45,056 bases of DNA from Bacteroidaceae bacterium (GCA_017503235.1 JAFVTL010000120.1:1-45056), one strand, 5' to 3'; positions 8,451-17,145 are shown, counted from the stretch's first letter. Program-made: numbers and translations. The notes: generated by a model from the sequence alone, not told the origin.

Positions 8451-9428
8451 TTAGATTCCGAAATAACAGCTGATATAGCCCATGTAACGGTTGTCTTCAC
8501 CATCCATCTTCGGCATGTTCATCCGGAAGTTAGGAGCAATCTTCACGTATTTACCCAACTTGAACTGTGCTCCAAACATAAGTGCCGATTCTTCCTTGCT
8601 CTTGTTCCAGTCACCGTCACCCGAAAGGGAATCGAAACGAGCATAAACCTCTGTTTTCTTATCCAGTCTGACCGAACCATAAAGAGAGAACCCTGACAGG
8701 TCACTGTCTTCCATAAAATCCACATTCTTGTAGAGGTTGTATTCCGCACCCAGTGAGAATCCGTTTCCCTTGTAACCCACGAAAGTAGCCAGATTCTGCT
8801 TGTCTTTTTGAATGGCATTTGCACCTTCGTTCAATCCATAGTAAACACGCAGAGAAAGGCCGCCGATAGGGGTGAGGGTAGCTCCCAAACCATACATCAG
8901 TCCATCTTGCTTCTGAACCTTCTTGTAGCCTTCACCGTTGACGATGATAGCATCAGCAGATAACCAATCCGTAAAAGCATAGGAAGCCGAAACACCCAAG
9001 TCAGCACTGCTGCCAAACTTATACAAGTCCTGGAAAGACTTCATGATATATCGATACCCCCAGAATTTTTCCTGCATGTTGAACTGGGTAGTGGATATCA
9101 GACCACCATTCAATGTCAGCTTTCCGGTCTTCCAGGTTATCTGTGCATTCTTGATGTAAGCAATACGGTGATAGTCGTTCACATCGTCAGACTGACCGAT
9201 GTCCATCACAGCCTTCACCTGTAGACCTTTGCCTAAGTTATACTGATAACCCAGATAGCTTCTGTCGAGTTCAAATCCCCGATTGTCATTGAGATGTCCG
9301 AATCCGGTGTGGAAGTTACCGAATACCTGAATAATGGGTTGTCCCTTGGGAGATTGGTCACTTTGTGCAAAGAGGCTGGTTGATGCCCAAGACAGGAATA
9401 CAACCGAAAGTAATTTGAATGTGTTCAT
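8451..9428 (-). CDS. outer-membrane porin-like beta-barrel protein
   Basis: 325 residues with a signal peptide (cleavage after about residue 21, SLFAQ) and alternating amphipathic strands rich in Tyr, Gly, Asn and Asp throughout, ending GYISCYFGI with a hydrophobic terminal residue. The pattern resembles phosphate-selective porin O/P-like or OprB-like barrels found as single genes in Bacteroidota. The substrate is unknown. Its promoter, with TACATTTG, lies about 46 nt upstream. The gene converges on aqpZ. Confidence 0.8.
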   Translation of the reverse strand: MNTFKLLSVVFLSWASTSLFAQSDQSPKGQPIIQVFGNFHTGFGHLNDNRGFELDRSYLGYQYNLGKGLQVKAVMDIGQSDDVNDYHRIAYIKNAQITWKTGKLTLNGGLISTTQFNMQEKFWGYRYIMKSFQDLYKFGSSADLGVSASYAFTDWLSADAIIVNGEGYKKVQKQDGLMYGLGATLTPIGGLSLRVYYGLNEGANAIQKDKQNLATFVGYKGNGFSLGAEYNLYKNVDFMEDSDLSGFSLYGSVRLDKKTEVYARFDSLSGDGDWNKSKEESALMFGAQFKLGKYVKIAPNFRMNMPKMDGEDNRYMGYISCYFGI

Positions 9429-9474
9429 TGCCTTTTGTATTATGAGTATAGATTAATTCGTTTTCTTTCCCTTG

Positions 9475-9504
9475 CAAATGTAGGACACATTGTTGAATCT
9501 GCAA
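9475..9504 (-). promoter_or_regulatory. Promoter of the porin-like gene
   Basis: Read on the minus strand: TTG (9502-9504), 19-nt spacer, TACATTTG (9475-9482), a close fit to the Bacteroidota -33/-7 pair. Confidence 0.6.
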
Positions 9505-9527
9505 TACTACATCAGTAAAAATAACAA

Positions 9528-9557
9528 AAGGGAACTCCTTTATTTGGAAGTTCCCTT
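9528..9557 (-). terminator. Terminator of the tRNA-Lys pair
   Basis: Stem aagggaact / agttccctt with a few extra C-G pairs, followed on the minus strand by ttttgttattttt. It lies 3 nt beyond the 3' end of the second tRNA-Lys. Confidence 0.75.
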
Positions 9558-9560
9558 TCG

Positions 9561-9633
9561 TACATCCTCAGGGATTCGAACCCTGGACCCACTGATTAAG
9601 AGTCAGTTGCTCTACCAACTGAGCTAAGGATGC
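9561..9633 (-). tRNA. tRNA-Lys (anticodon CTT), copy 2
   Basis: 73 nt, full cloverleaf: acceptor GCATCCT/AGGATGT, D arm with AGCTCAGTTGGTAGAGC, anticodon arm ACTGA-CTCTTAA-TCAGT giving CTT, T arm GGTTCGAATCC. CCA is not encoded. Identical to the copy at 9668-9740. Confidence 0.97.
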
Positions 9634-9667
9634 ATCAATAATTGACTCTCTCTTGCTTTTCTTTTAG

Positions 9668-9740
9668 TACATCCTCAGGGATTCGAACCCTGGACCCACT
9701 GATTAAGAGTCAGTTGCTCTACCAACTGAGCTAAGGATGC
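9668..9740 (-). tRNA. tRNA-Lys (anticodon CTT), copy 1
   Basis: 73 nt, identical to 9561-9633, separated from it by 34 nt. This is the promoter-proximal copy; both are probably processed from one short transcript. Confidence 0.97.
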
Positions 9741-9760
9741 AACTTTCTGATTTGCGGTTG

Positions 9761-9792
9761 CAAAGGTATGGTTTTAATTTAAATCTGCCAAA
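9761..9792 (-). promoter_or_regulatory. Promoter of the tRNA-Lys pair
   Basis: On the minus strand TTTG (9789-9792), 20-nt spacer, TACCTTTG (9761-9768): a complete match to both Bacteroidota promoter boxes, about 20 nt before the first tRNA. Confidence 0.8.
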
Positions 9793-9827
9793 CGTTTCTT
9801 GTCTTTTTTTTGCCTTTTCATCGATTT

Positions 9828-10631
9828 TTATTCGAATTCATACAAGTCAGAAGGCGTACTTCGCTTTAATGCAGCGAGTTGCACGTCCTTACCAAGAATC
9901 AGTCCCTTTGCTCTAAAAATCATTTCAAAAGTCTTGTACGCCAATTCGGGGTGGTTATTATCCTTGCTCAGGTGGCACAGCCAGATGTGTGAAGTGTCCG
10001 GAGTCAGGTTGTCAACCAGGAATTCGGCAGTTTCACGATTGCACATATGTCCATTGTCACCGGCAATACGTTCCTTCAGATGACGCGGATAAGGCCCCAT
10101 TCTCAGCATCTCTTCATCGTAATTGGCTTCAATCACGAGGTAATTGGCCTTGCGGATGTAATTGGCGGCAGTAGGGGTGATGTGTCCCATGTCGGTCAGG
10201 AAAGAGAAGCACTTTCCATCCACTTCGATGCAATAGCCCACATTGTCCGTACCATCATGGGGAACTTCAAAAGCGGTCACCGTAAAGCATCCTATCTCCA
10301 AGGGGATTTCCTTGTGGATATGGCACACACAGTTAGACAGTTTTTCGGTCATGCAATAACTACGATTGATGCCCTTATGAGTCTCAGGAGTGGCATATAC
10401 AGGTATACCCATCTTTTCACCCAACGTGCCTACTGCCTTGATGTGGTCAGCATGGTCGTGGGTGACCAATATACCCTTTATTCTGTCCAAAGGGAGGTTG
10501 TAGTCTTTCAGAACCTTTCTGATGATGCGTGAGCCTATCCCCGCATCGACCAATATTGCGCATTCGTCTGTTCCCAAGTAATAGCAGTTGCCGCTACTAC
10601 CGCTGGCCAGACTTAAAAACTTTATCTTCAT
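9828..10631 (-). CDS. MBL-fold metallo-hydrolase, YycJ/WalJ type
   Basis: 267 residues, cytoplasmic. The metal-binding motif THDHADH (His58, His60, Asp62, His63) is intact, and the N-terminus KFLSLASGSSGNCYYLG is typical of the YycJ/WalJ/VicX branch, described as 5'-exonuclease-like proteins with a role in DNA repair or cell-wall signalling in other phyla. Later metal ligands, such as the His in FEVPHDG and the Asp in LTDMGH, are visible. The gene stands alone between the tRNA-Lys promoter and a repeat-filled gap. The function in this organism is an inference from family. Confidence 0.92.
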   Translation of the reverse strand: MKIKFLSLASGSSGNCYYLGTDECAILVDAGIGSRIIRKVLKDYNLPLDRIKGILVTHDHADHIKAVGTLGEKMGIPVYATPETHKGINRSYCMTEKLSNCVCHIHKEIPLEIGCFTVTAFEVPHDGTDNVGYCIEVDGKCFSFLTDMGHITPTAANYIRKANYLVIEANYDEEMLRMGPYPRHLKERIAGDNGHMCNRETAEFLVDNLTPDTSHIWLCHLSKDNNHPELAYKTFEMIFRAKGLILGKDVQLAALKRSTPSDLYEFE

Positions 10632-10695
10632 TACTATTATTTCAATTCAACCGACCGGTCTTCTTCCTTCATACGTCCGGTCTTCATCCGAAATG

Positions 10696-10703
10696 CAAAG
10701 ATA
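10696..10703 (-). promoter_or_regulatory. -7 box for the YycJ-like gene
   Basis: TATCTTTG on the minus strand (caaagata on +) fits TAnnTTTG, 65 nt before the start. The leader carries two accgg/ggtc-type short repeats. Confidence 0.5.
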
Positions 10704-10850
10704 GTGAAAGGTGAGTGGAGAAAAAACAAGTTTACTTGATTTTTTCTTTCGAACCGCATCCTTTCTTATTAAAAGATAGTGAAAATCGAGGGCAGAATAA
10801 TCAAGTTTACTTGAATATTTTGCCGAGATGCATCCTATCTTTACTTTTCT
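10700..10850. repeat. Tandem pair of about 65-70-nt degenerate repeats
   Basis: Two units, roughly 10700-10763 and 10776-10845, share agatagtgaaa, then the palindrome caagt-tt-acttg, then gatgcatcct or gcatccttt. Read on the minus strand they give a duplicated peptide-like pattern (SKL-x5-L-x-FHYL), which is why a spurious 71-codon frame appears there. I see no real gene. Confidence 0.6.
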
Positions 10851-11318
10851 TTGTCTTGACACAAAGAAAAGGTAACAAAAGACTATACCTTAGTGTTGAA
10901 AATCTTAAGAGGCTTTGAACGACCAAAGGGAGTTAAAGATCAAGTGCTACGGCTCCGTTGCTATTCGGATAAAGCCATTAGTGAACGGAACTTCAACTCG
11001 CCTTCTTCAAAGGCTCAAACAGCAAGTTCCTTACTCACTCCTGGCAAAACCCTCAATCACGCAACTACACCTATGCACAAACCCACTCTTCACCATTAAA
11101 CATTTATTGTCATGCAGAGGAACGTAGTGACGAAGCATCTCGGTATCATAAAGTGGGTGTTACCGAGATCCTTCACTGCGTTCAGGATGACAGTAGAGGT
11201 TATTAGAAATAAGGACAGGGCACGCCCTGTCCCTACATTTGGCCTTTTTCTCCTTTAACTCCTTTAACTCCTATAAAGGAAATGCCCCTGTCCCTACAAG
11301 ATGACTCCAACCATCCTA
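10850..11318. repeat. Repeat mosaic between the YycJ-like gene and uxaC
   Basis: This gene-free stretch holds, in order: a cttttctttg/caaagaaaag hairpin with a ggtaacaaaag tail (about 10850-10880); a minus-orientation copy of the 140-nt unit (10939-11080); the gtcatgcagaggaac repeat (11109-11192); the 9-2-9 palindrome (11213-11232); and ggagttaaa-type short repeats (11250-11280). Each module recurs elsewhere in the window. No plausible coding region is seen. Confidence 0.75.
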
Positions 11319-12722
11319 TCAGAAACGGAAATAGTTCTTGGCGTTGTAGTAGCTGATGTCTTCCACCATCTGTGTCAAGCGTTCCATTTCTGAAACGGGG
11401 ATTTCACCATTTTCCACATCACGACCCAAGAGGTTGCAGAGTGTACGACGGAAATACTCATGACGAGGATAGGAGAGGAACGAACGTGAGTCAGTCAACA
11501 TACCCACAAAACGGCTCAACAAGCCCAACACCGAGAGGGCATTCATCTGCTTTTCCATGCCATCCTTCTGGTCGAGGAACCACCATCCCGAGCCAAACTG
11601 GATCTTTCCCGGTATGCTTCCATCCTGGAAGTTACCAATCATCGTGGCAATCATTTCGTTGGCGTTGGGGTTGATGTTGTAAATGATGGTCTTGGTCAGC
11701 TTGTCGCGAGAGTTCAGACGGTCGAGGAACTTGGACAAGGACTGCGCAGTCGAGAAGTCACCCATCGAGTCAAAGCCCGTGTCAGGACCAGCCAACTTCA
11801 ACATCTTGGTATTGTTGTTGCGCAAAGGTCCGTAGTGGAACTGCTGTGTCCAACCGGTTTCATAATCCATCTCGCCAAATACCACCAGCATGGCCGACTT
11901 GAACTTGAGGATTTCTTCCTTGGTCAGTGAAGTGCCTCCATATACCTTATTGAAGATGCTTCTGATTTCCGCATCCGTATAGTCCTCTGCATAGAATTCA
12001 TCCATGCCGTGGTCAGACAGCTTGCATCCCTGCGCTTCGAAGAAGTCATGACGCTTCTGGAGAGCATCCACCATGTCGTCGAAAGAAGAAATCTTCACTC
12101 CACTCACTTCCGACAGCTTTTCCATATAAGCACGGAAGTCGGCAGGCACCTCTACCATCATGGCCTTGTCAGGACGCCAGGTAGGCAACATCTTGATTTC
12201 AAATCCACTCTCACGGGTCTTGATGTGATGTTCCAGCGAGTCGACAGGGTCGTCGGTCGTACAAACCGCCTCTACGTTGTAATGACGCATCAGTCCGCGA
12301 GCTGAGAATTGGGGCTGTTGCAACTTCTCATTACATTCTTCATAGATTTCGCGTGCTGTCTTCGGATTCAGAATCTTGTCAATGCCAAAAGCCGTACGCA
12401 GCTCCAGATGAGTCCAGTGATACAAAGGGTTACGGAACGTATAAGGCACTGTTTCAGCCCATTTCTCGAACTTCTCCCAGTCAGAAGCATCACCGGTGAT
12501 GTACTTCTCGGCAACACCATTGGCACGCAAGGCACGCCATTTGTAATGGTCACCACCCAGCCATATCTCGGTCAGGGTCTTGAACTGGTAGTCATCGGCC
12601 ACCATCTGCGGATTCAAATGACAGTGATAGTCTATGATGGGCATCTTGGCCGCATGTTCGTGGTACAACTTCTGGGCAGTTTCAGTCTGCAGCAGGAAGT
12701 TCTCATCCATAAAGTTCTTCAT
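11319..12722 (-). CDS. uxaC: glucuronate isomerase (uronate isomerase)
   Basis: Interconverts D-glucuronate and D-fructuronate, and D-galacturonate and D-tagaturonate, the first step of the Ashwell pathway. 467 residues, the usual length. The amidohydrolase-like HxH metal site is at 33-35 (IIDYHCHLNPQ), and the conserved FRNPLYHWTHLELRTAFGI segment and C-terminal RNLLG-like region (RRTLCNLLGRDVENGE) are present. It is divergent from uxaB across a 194-bp gap, so the two pathway enzymes are likely co-regulated. No other uxa/kdg gene is in the window. Confidence 0.96.
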   Translation of the reverse strand: MKNFMDENFLLQTETAQKLYHEHAAKMPIIDYHCHLNPQMVADDYQFKTLTEIWLGGDHYKWRALRANGVAEKYITGDASDWEKFEKWAETVPYTFRNPLYHWTHLELRTAFGIDKILNPKTAREIYEECNEKLQQPQFSARGLMRHYNVEAVCTTDDPVDSLEHHIKTRESGFEIKMLPTWRPDKAMMVEVPADFRAYMEKLSEVSGVKISSFDDMVDALQKRHDFFEAQGCKLSDHGMDEFYAEDYTDAEIRSIFNKVYGGTSLTKEEILKFKSAMLVVFGEMDYETGWTQQFHYGPLRNNNTKMLKLAGPDTGFDSMGDFSTAQSLSKFLDRLNSRDKLTKTIIYNINPNANEMIATMIGNFQDGSIPGKIQFGSGWWFLDQKDGMEKQMNALSVLGLLSRFVGMLTDSRSFLSYPRHEYFRRTLCNLLGRDVENGEIPVSEMERLTQMVEDISYYNAKNYFRF

Positions 12723-12845
12723 GTCGGTATCTGTTTAATCGTTAATTTCCTTGATTTCAGTTCCTTCGGCAGGAGAGAGGGCCCGGTGAAGCCACCCTTT
12801 CCTTTCTCCAGGCTTCAGTTTTCGATGACGAAAATAGTTCTTTTA

Positions 12846-12875
12846 TTTGTGATAGCAAAATAATTCGTATATTTG
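12846..12875 (+). promoter_or_regulatory. Promoter of uxaB in the uxaC/uxaB divergent gap
   Basis: TTTG (12846-12849), 18-nt spacer, TATATTTG (12868-12875), 41 nt before the uxaB start. A weaker minus-strand box (cgaaaata, 12829-12836; one mismatch) could serve uxaC. No clear operator palindrome was found. Confidence 0.65.
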
Positions 12876-12916
12876 CCCGACAACAAAACATACATCAACT
12901 GAAATACCTACATCCT

Positions 12917-14356
12917 ATGAGAGCTTTGAACAAGCATACAGCCACCAAGGTGCAGCGTCCTGAACGCATCATCCAGTTTGGAGAAGGCAACTTCCTCCGT
13001 GCATTTGTCGACTGGATTGTATTCAACATGAACGAGAAAGCCGGCTTCAACAGCAGTGTGGTCATTGTACAACCCATTGAAAAGGGAATGATAGACGCCC
13101 TGAACGCACAGGACTGCCTCTATCATGTCAACCTTCAGGGACTGGACAAGGGCGAAGTGGTGAACAGCCTCACACAGATTGACGTGGTGAGCCGTGCCCT
13201 GAATCCCTACAGCCAGTATGAATCATTCATCAGTCTGGTCGAACAACCCGAGATGCGTTTTGTCATCTCCAACACCACCGAGGCAGGCATAGCCTTCGAC
13301 CCCAAATGCAAGTTGGAGGACACACCTCCTGCATCCTATCCGGCCAAGCTTACCCAACTGCTCTACCACCGCTACAAGCATTTCAACGGAGCCCCCGACA
13401 AAGGACTCATCATATTCCCCTGCGAACTGATTTTCCTGAACGGACACAAGCTGAAGGAAACCATCTACCAGTACATCGACCTGTGGCAACTAGAAGAAGG
13501 CTTCAAGCAATGGTTTGAACAGTCGTGCGGAGTCTACGCCACTTTGGTGGACCGCATTGTACCGGGCTTCCCACGCAAAGAGATAGACAGCATCAAGAAA
13601 AAGCTGCAATACGACGACAACCTGGTGGTACAAGGCGAAATCTTCCACCTGTGGGTCATCGAAGCCCCTCAGGAAGTGGCCAAGGAGTTCCCGGCCGACC
13701 AGGCAGGGCTGAACGTGCTCTTTGTACCTTCCGAAGAGCCCTACCACGAACGGAAAGTCACCCTGCTGAATGGACCCCACACCGTCCTCTCACCCGTGGC
13801 CTACCTGTCGGGCATTGACATTGTGCGCGATGCCTGCCAGCATGAAGTGGTGGGCAAATACATCCGTAAGGTGATGTTCGACGAACTGATGGAAACCCTC
13901 AACCTTCCCAAGGACGAGCTGATGAAGTTTGCCGAGGATGTACTCGAACGCTTCAACAACCCGTTTGTCGACCACCAGGTCACCTCCATCATGCTCAACT
14001 CATTCCCCAAATACCAGACACGCGACCTGCCCGGCTTGAAGACCTACCTCCAGCGAAAAGGCAAACTGCCCGAAGGACTCGTATTGGGACTGGCAGCCAT
14101 CATCACCTATTATAAAGGTGGAAAGCGTGCCGACGGAGCAGACATCATCCCCAACGATGCACCCGAAATCATGCAGCTGCTCAGCACCCTGTGGGCTACG
14201 GGATGCACCCACAAGGTAGCAGAAGGCGTACTTGCCGCCCAGTCCATCTGGGGAGAAGACCTCAATGCCATCAGCGGACTGACCGATGCTGTGACCGCCT
14301 GTCTGGACTCCATTCAGGAAAAAGGAATGTTGGAAACTGTCAAGACCATCCTCTGA
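12917..14356 (+). CDS. uxaB: tagaturonate reductase (altronate oxidoreductase)
   Basis: NADH-dependent reduction of tagaturonate to altronate in galacturonate catabolism. 479 residues; N-terminal Rossmann region with IIQFGEGNFLRAFVDW (18-33) and the mannitol-dehydrogenase-family C-terminal domain, with SVLSP-like HTVLSPVAYLSG and the KxxxR region near NSFPKYQTRDLPGL. The start ATG at 12917 follows its promoter by 41 nt. It pairs with divergent uxaC. G+C and C-ending codons are higher here than in the ileS region. The CbiA homologue starts 33 nt downstream and may be co-transcribed. Confidence 0.94.
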   Translation: MRALNKHTATKVQRPERIIQFGEGNFLRAFVDWIVFNMNEKAGFNSSVVIVQPIEKGMIDALNAQDCLYHVNLQGLDKGEVVNSLTQIDVVSRALNPYSQYESFISLVEQPEMRFVISNTTEAGIAFDPKCKLEDTPPASYPAKLTQLLYHRYKHFNGAPDKGLIIFPCELIFLNGHKLKETIYQYIDLWQLEEGFKQWFEQSCGVYATLVDRIVPGFPRKEIDSIKKKLQYDDNLVVQGEIFHLWVIEAPQEVAKEFPADQAGLNVLFVPSEEPYHERKVTLLNGPHTVLSPVAYLSGIDIVRDACQHEVVGKYIRKVMFDELMETLNLPKDELMKFAEDVLERFNNPFVDHQVTSIMLNSFPKYQTRDLPGLKTYLQRKGKLPEGLVLGLAAIITYYKGGKRADGADIIPNDAPEIMQLLSTLWATGCTHKVAEGVLAAQSIWGEDLNAISGLTDAVTACLDSIQEKGMLETVKTIL

Positions 14357-14389
14357 AGGGATAGGGTAGAAGCCTAACAGGAAAGCCTC

Positions 14390-15670
14390 ATGAAACCACA
14401 GTTACTGATAAGCGCAGCAAGTTCGGGTAGCGGAAAGACACTTTTCGCACTGGGACTGATACGTTCACTCAGCAAACGAGGTCTGCAGATACAGCCCTAC
14501 AAGTGTGGCACCGACTTTATGGATGCCCAGCTGCTCACCTTGGCCTCCGACCACGAGACCGTTCATCTGGACACCTGGCTGGCTTCGTACACCCACCTCC
14601 AGCACATGTACAACAAGTATGGCGAAAAGGCCGATGTATGCATTGCCGAGGGTACAGCCGGACTCTTTGATGGCCGCAACAAGATGCAGGGCTGTAGTGC
14701 CGAGATGGCCGGACTGCTCAATGTCCCCATCATCCTGCTGGTCAATGCCCGACTGACAGGCTACTCCGTGGCCCCCCTCATCTATGGCTTCCGTCACTTC
14801 CATTCCCACACACCCATCGCCGGTGTTGTGTTCAACATGGTGTCCTCCGAAGCCCATTACCACTGCCTGCGCGAAGCCTGCCTCGATGCAGGAGCCGACT
14901 GCCTGGGCTATCTGCCTGTCTCCGCCGATTTGAAGCTGCCATCCAAGCACACCGCACTCACTCTGACAGCCCGAAAGGAGTTGAACAATCAGATTGACAG
15001 AATAGCCGAAATCATTGAAAAGCAGATAGATATCAACCGCATACTCAACCTCTGCAACCGCAATTTCCCTTGTCAGTACACCTTGCCCTACAGCTCGGAC
15101 ACAGAGTTTGACACCTTCACTCCACCGGCCCGTAAAATCAAGATTGCCATGGCCCGCGATGCAGCCTTCAACTTCACCCATCGCGAGAACATCGAGCAAC
15201 TGAAAAGAATCGGCAACATCACCTGCTTCAGTCCTGTCTATGGCAGCGAACTCCCCGAGGCCGATTTGGTCTATCTGCCGGGAGGCTATCCCGAACTCTT
15301 TGCCCGTCAGCTCCATCGCCGTCACAAACTCATGGAAGACCTCCGGAACTATGCCGAACGAGGAGGCAGGATACTGGCCGAAGGAGGGGGAATGCTCTTC
15401 CTCAGCCGTTCGCTCACCCTCCGTCAAGGGGGCACATCCTATCCGATGGCCAACCTGCTGCCGCTCGACTTCACCATGGAAGAAGCCAAACTCCAGTCGG
15501 GCTATCGCACCCTTCTGCACAATGGCAAGGAGTGGAGAGGGAATGAATACCAATATTTCCGCTATGCAGACAAGTCCGTACAAGCCCCGCTGTTCAGGCA
15601 CAAGAACGTGATAGCCAGCAGCAAGCACCTCTATTGGGGCGAAACCGACCTTCTGAAGCTGTGGGAATAA
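14390..15670 (+). CDS. cbiA: CbiA/CobB-type cobyrinate a,c-diamide synthase homologue lacking glutaminase residues
   Basis: 426 residues. The N-terminal P-loop is intact (SSGSGKT, 11-17) as in dethiobiotin synthetase-like amide synthases. The C-terminal class I glutaminase-like domain has its fold motifs (LPGGYPELFARQL, SYPMANLLP, SGYRTL), but the nucleophile motif AECGG reads AEGGG with Gly332 in place of Cys, and the catalytic histidine motif GHEFHYS reads GNEYQYF with Gln388 in place of His. Canonical CbiA amidates cobyrinate with ATP and glutamine. This copy should not hydrolyse glutamine; it might use free ammonia or have another role. No other cobalamin gene is nearby; it follows uxaB by 33 nt. 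Confidence 0.85.
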   Translation: MKPQLLISAASSGSGKTLFALGLIRSLSKRGLQIQPYKCGTDFMDAQLLTLASDHETVHLDTWLASYTHLQHMYNKYGEKADVCIAEGTAGLFDGRNKMQGCSAEMAGLLNVPIILLVNARLTGYSVAPLIYGFRHFHSHTPIAGVVFNMVSSEAHYHCLREACLDAGADCLGYLPVSADLKLPSKHTALTLTARKELNNQIDRIAEIIEKQIDINRILNLCNRNFPCQYTLPYSSDTEFDTFTPPARKIKIAMARDAAFNFTHRENIEQLKRIGNITCFSPVYGSELPEADLVYLPGGYPELFARQLHRRHKLMEDLRNYAERGGRILAEGGGMLFLSRSLTLRQGGTSYPMANLLPLDFTMEEAKLQSGYRTLLHNGKEWRGNEYQYFRYADKSVQAPLFRHKNVIASSKHLYWGETDLLKLWE

Positions 15671-15713
15671 GCATTGAATCAGATTTCAACGGCAGTAGGA
15701 AGCTGTGTCAAAA

Positions 15714-15843
15714 TACACTTTTCATCCGCTGATGACGCTGATAACGCAGATTTTTCATCTTTATATTATACCGAAAGGTTATTATTTATCTGCGCAATCT
15801 GCGTAATCTGCGAACGAAAAATTAAAGAGGCATTTTTGACACA
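15714..15843. repeat. Nested inverted-repeat element after cbiA
   Basis: Outer arms tgtgtcaaaa (15714-15723) and ttttgacaca (15834-15843) enclose a second imperfect pair, cgctgataacgcagat on the left and atctgcgcaatctgcg on the right, with an A/T-rich centre. The layout resembles a small non-coding mobile or hairpin element of 130 bp. A relative of the inner part lies near 35571-35630. Confidence 0.6.
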
Positions 15844-15990
15844 CCCTCGGTTTACATCAACATGGTAGGGACGTTGCGTGCAGCGTCCGCCTATTATAAC
15901 TGTCCCTCTGCAAGGGGGACGAGCGAAGCGGAGGGGGTATTCTCCCCAATTACCATATTTTAACACACAACTTACCTCCATCTCTTCAGA
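15844..15990. repeat. Further repeat modules upstream of the small barrel gene
   Basis: Holds a 9-2-9 palindrome ggacgttgc-gt-gcagcgtcc (15869-15888) and a hairpin around ccctctgcaagggggac with gagcgaagcgg. No gene is seen in 15671-16039. Confidence 0.55.
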
Positions 15991-15996
15991 TAATGT

Positions 15997-16004
15997 TACT
16001 TTTG
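15997..16004 (+). promoter_or_regulatory. -7 box for the small barrel gene
   Basis: tacttttg, exact TAnnTTTG, 35 nt before the start. Confidence 0.5.
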
Positions 16005-16039
16005 TAACGATTTAATTATTCATCAAAAATTTTAAGGTT

Positions 16040-16501
16040 ATGAAGAAATTATTTATGGTTGCACTGTTGTGCACAATGACTGTTTCAGCGATGGCACAAA
16101 TCAAGTCTGTAGATGTGAAGGCAAACCTCCGTGGTGACTTTGGTATCGGAGCCGGTATTACTATGCCAGTTTTGGAATCCATCGATTTCGCACCTACATT
16201 CAACTACTACTTTGCCGATGGCTGCAACATGTTTACCGTCGACGCAGACTTCCACTACAACTTCGAGTTGGACCAGACTTGGACCATCTATCCTATGGCC
16301 GGTCTTTTGTGGTTCCACAACGGTGTAGACGGAATCGGTGATGCTAAGGGTGAAGACTACAACAAGTTGGGTGTAAACATCGGTGTGGGTGCCCGTTACG
16401 ACATCAACGACCGTTGGGCTGCCATTGCCGAAGCCAAGTACCAATGGGTAGACGGCTGGGATGACACCTTCTTCTCACTCGGTGTAAACTACAAGTTCTA
16501 A
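16040..16501 (+). CDS. small outer-membrane beta-barrel protein, 153 aa
   Basis: A signal peptide (cleavage near SAMAQ, residue 19-20) precedes about eight amphipathic strands, ending VNYKF with a C-terminal Phe as in OmpX/OmpW-like porin-family barrels. Codon use is strongly biased to preferred codons (GGT, CGT, AAG), which suggests high expression. It is monocistronic between its own promoter and a strong terminator. The exact function is unknown. Confidence 0.85.
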   Translation: MKKLFMVALLCTMTVSAMAQIKSVDVKANLRGDFGIGAGITMPVLESIDFAPTFNYYFADGCNMFTVDADFHYNFELDQTWTIYPMAGLLWFHNGVDGIGDAKGEDYNKLGVNIGVGARYDINDRWAAIAEAKYQWVDGWDDTFFSLGVNYKF

Positions 16502-16522
16502 TCGAAATAAGAACAGACAGAA

Positions 16523-16550
16523 AAGGATGTGCGATGCACATCCTTTTTTT
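16523..16550. terminator. Bidirectional terminator
   Basis: Perfect 10-bp stem aaggatgtgc / gcacatcctt with a gat loop and a T-run on the + strand; on the minus strand cctttt follows. It serves the barrel gene and probably also the minus-strand operon that ends at 16669. Confidence 0.85.
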
Positions 16551-16668
16551 GTTGTGTGTGGGGATGGGAGGGGATTGACTGACTATTTCTTATCAATCAT
16601 TATCCCATAACCACACCCCAATCTTCGAAGCCGATCTTCTTCGTAAAAGACGCTGCAAAGGAAAGCCC

Positions 16669-17142
16669 TCACACACACCCCGCCACGCACTCGTAGACGA
16701 AATAGATGGAGACAACGACCTTCAGCAGAGTGCCGAAAATGAAGCCTACCAGCGAGCCGATGCCCGAACGGAGGGCATGATTGAAATCGCGGCCACCCAG
16801 CATCTCGCCGATGACAGCGCCCAGAAAAGGACCCATGATGATGCCCCAAGGCATGAAGAACAGACCGACAAGGGTACCGGCTATACAACCCCGGTTGCCA
16901 TACTCCGTACCTCCGCTGTACTTGCTGCCCAGCATGGGGGTGATGTAGTCGAGTATCTGGAGCACAACGACCAGCACCAGCCAAGTGACGAGCTGACGGG
17001 TGGAATAGACGGCCTGACCGGTGAAATGAAGTATCAGAATGCCGGCATAGGAGAGGGGCACTCCGGGAAGCATCGGGACAATGCATCCTATCACGCCCAA
17101 CACGGCACAGAGCATAGCGGCAATGACTATCAGCACTTCCAC
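16669..17142 (-). CDS. DUF456 membrane protein
   Basis: 157 residues, four or five hydrophobic segments with glycine-rich loops (IGCIVPMLPGVPLSYAG; GPFLGAVIGEMLGG) characteristic of DUF456. The function is unknown. It is the last gene of the four-gene minus-strand operon; only 3 nt separate it from the DUF1232 gene, so translation is likely coupled. Confidence 0.88.
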   Translation of the reverse strand: MEVLIVIAAMLCAVLGVIGCIVPMLPGVPLSYAGILILHFTGQAVYSTRQLVTWLVLVVVLQILDYITPMLGSKYSGGTEYGNRGCIAGTLVGLFFMPWGIIMGPFLGAVIGEMLGGRDFNHALRSGIGSLVGFIFGTLLKVVVSIYFVYECVAGCV

Positions 17143-17145
17143 CGC

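Noticed and set aside
10647..10862. 71-codon minus-strand frame with an internal peptide repeat
   Set aside because: Produced by the tandem intergenic repeat at 10700-10850; crosses the YycJ-like promoter and has no start context.
12723..12916. Operator for a uronate regulator
   Set aside because: I looked for a palindrome in the uxaC/uxaB gap and found none convincing.
14465..15628. 387-codon minus-strand frame
   Set aside because: Antisense shadow of the CbiA homologue; composition is Gly/Gln/Val/His-rich and no motif is seen.
16583..17086. 167-codon minus-strand frame overlapping the DUF456 gene
   Set aside because: Out of frame with the DUF456 gene, Arg/His/Ser/Cys-rich, typical shadow of a G+C-rich membrane gene.
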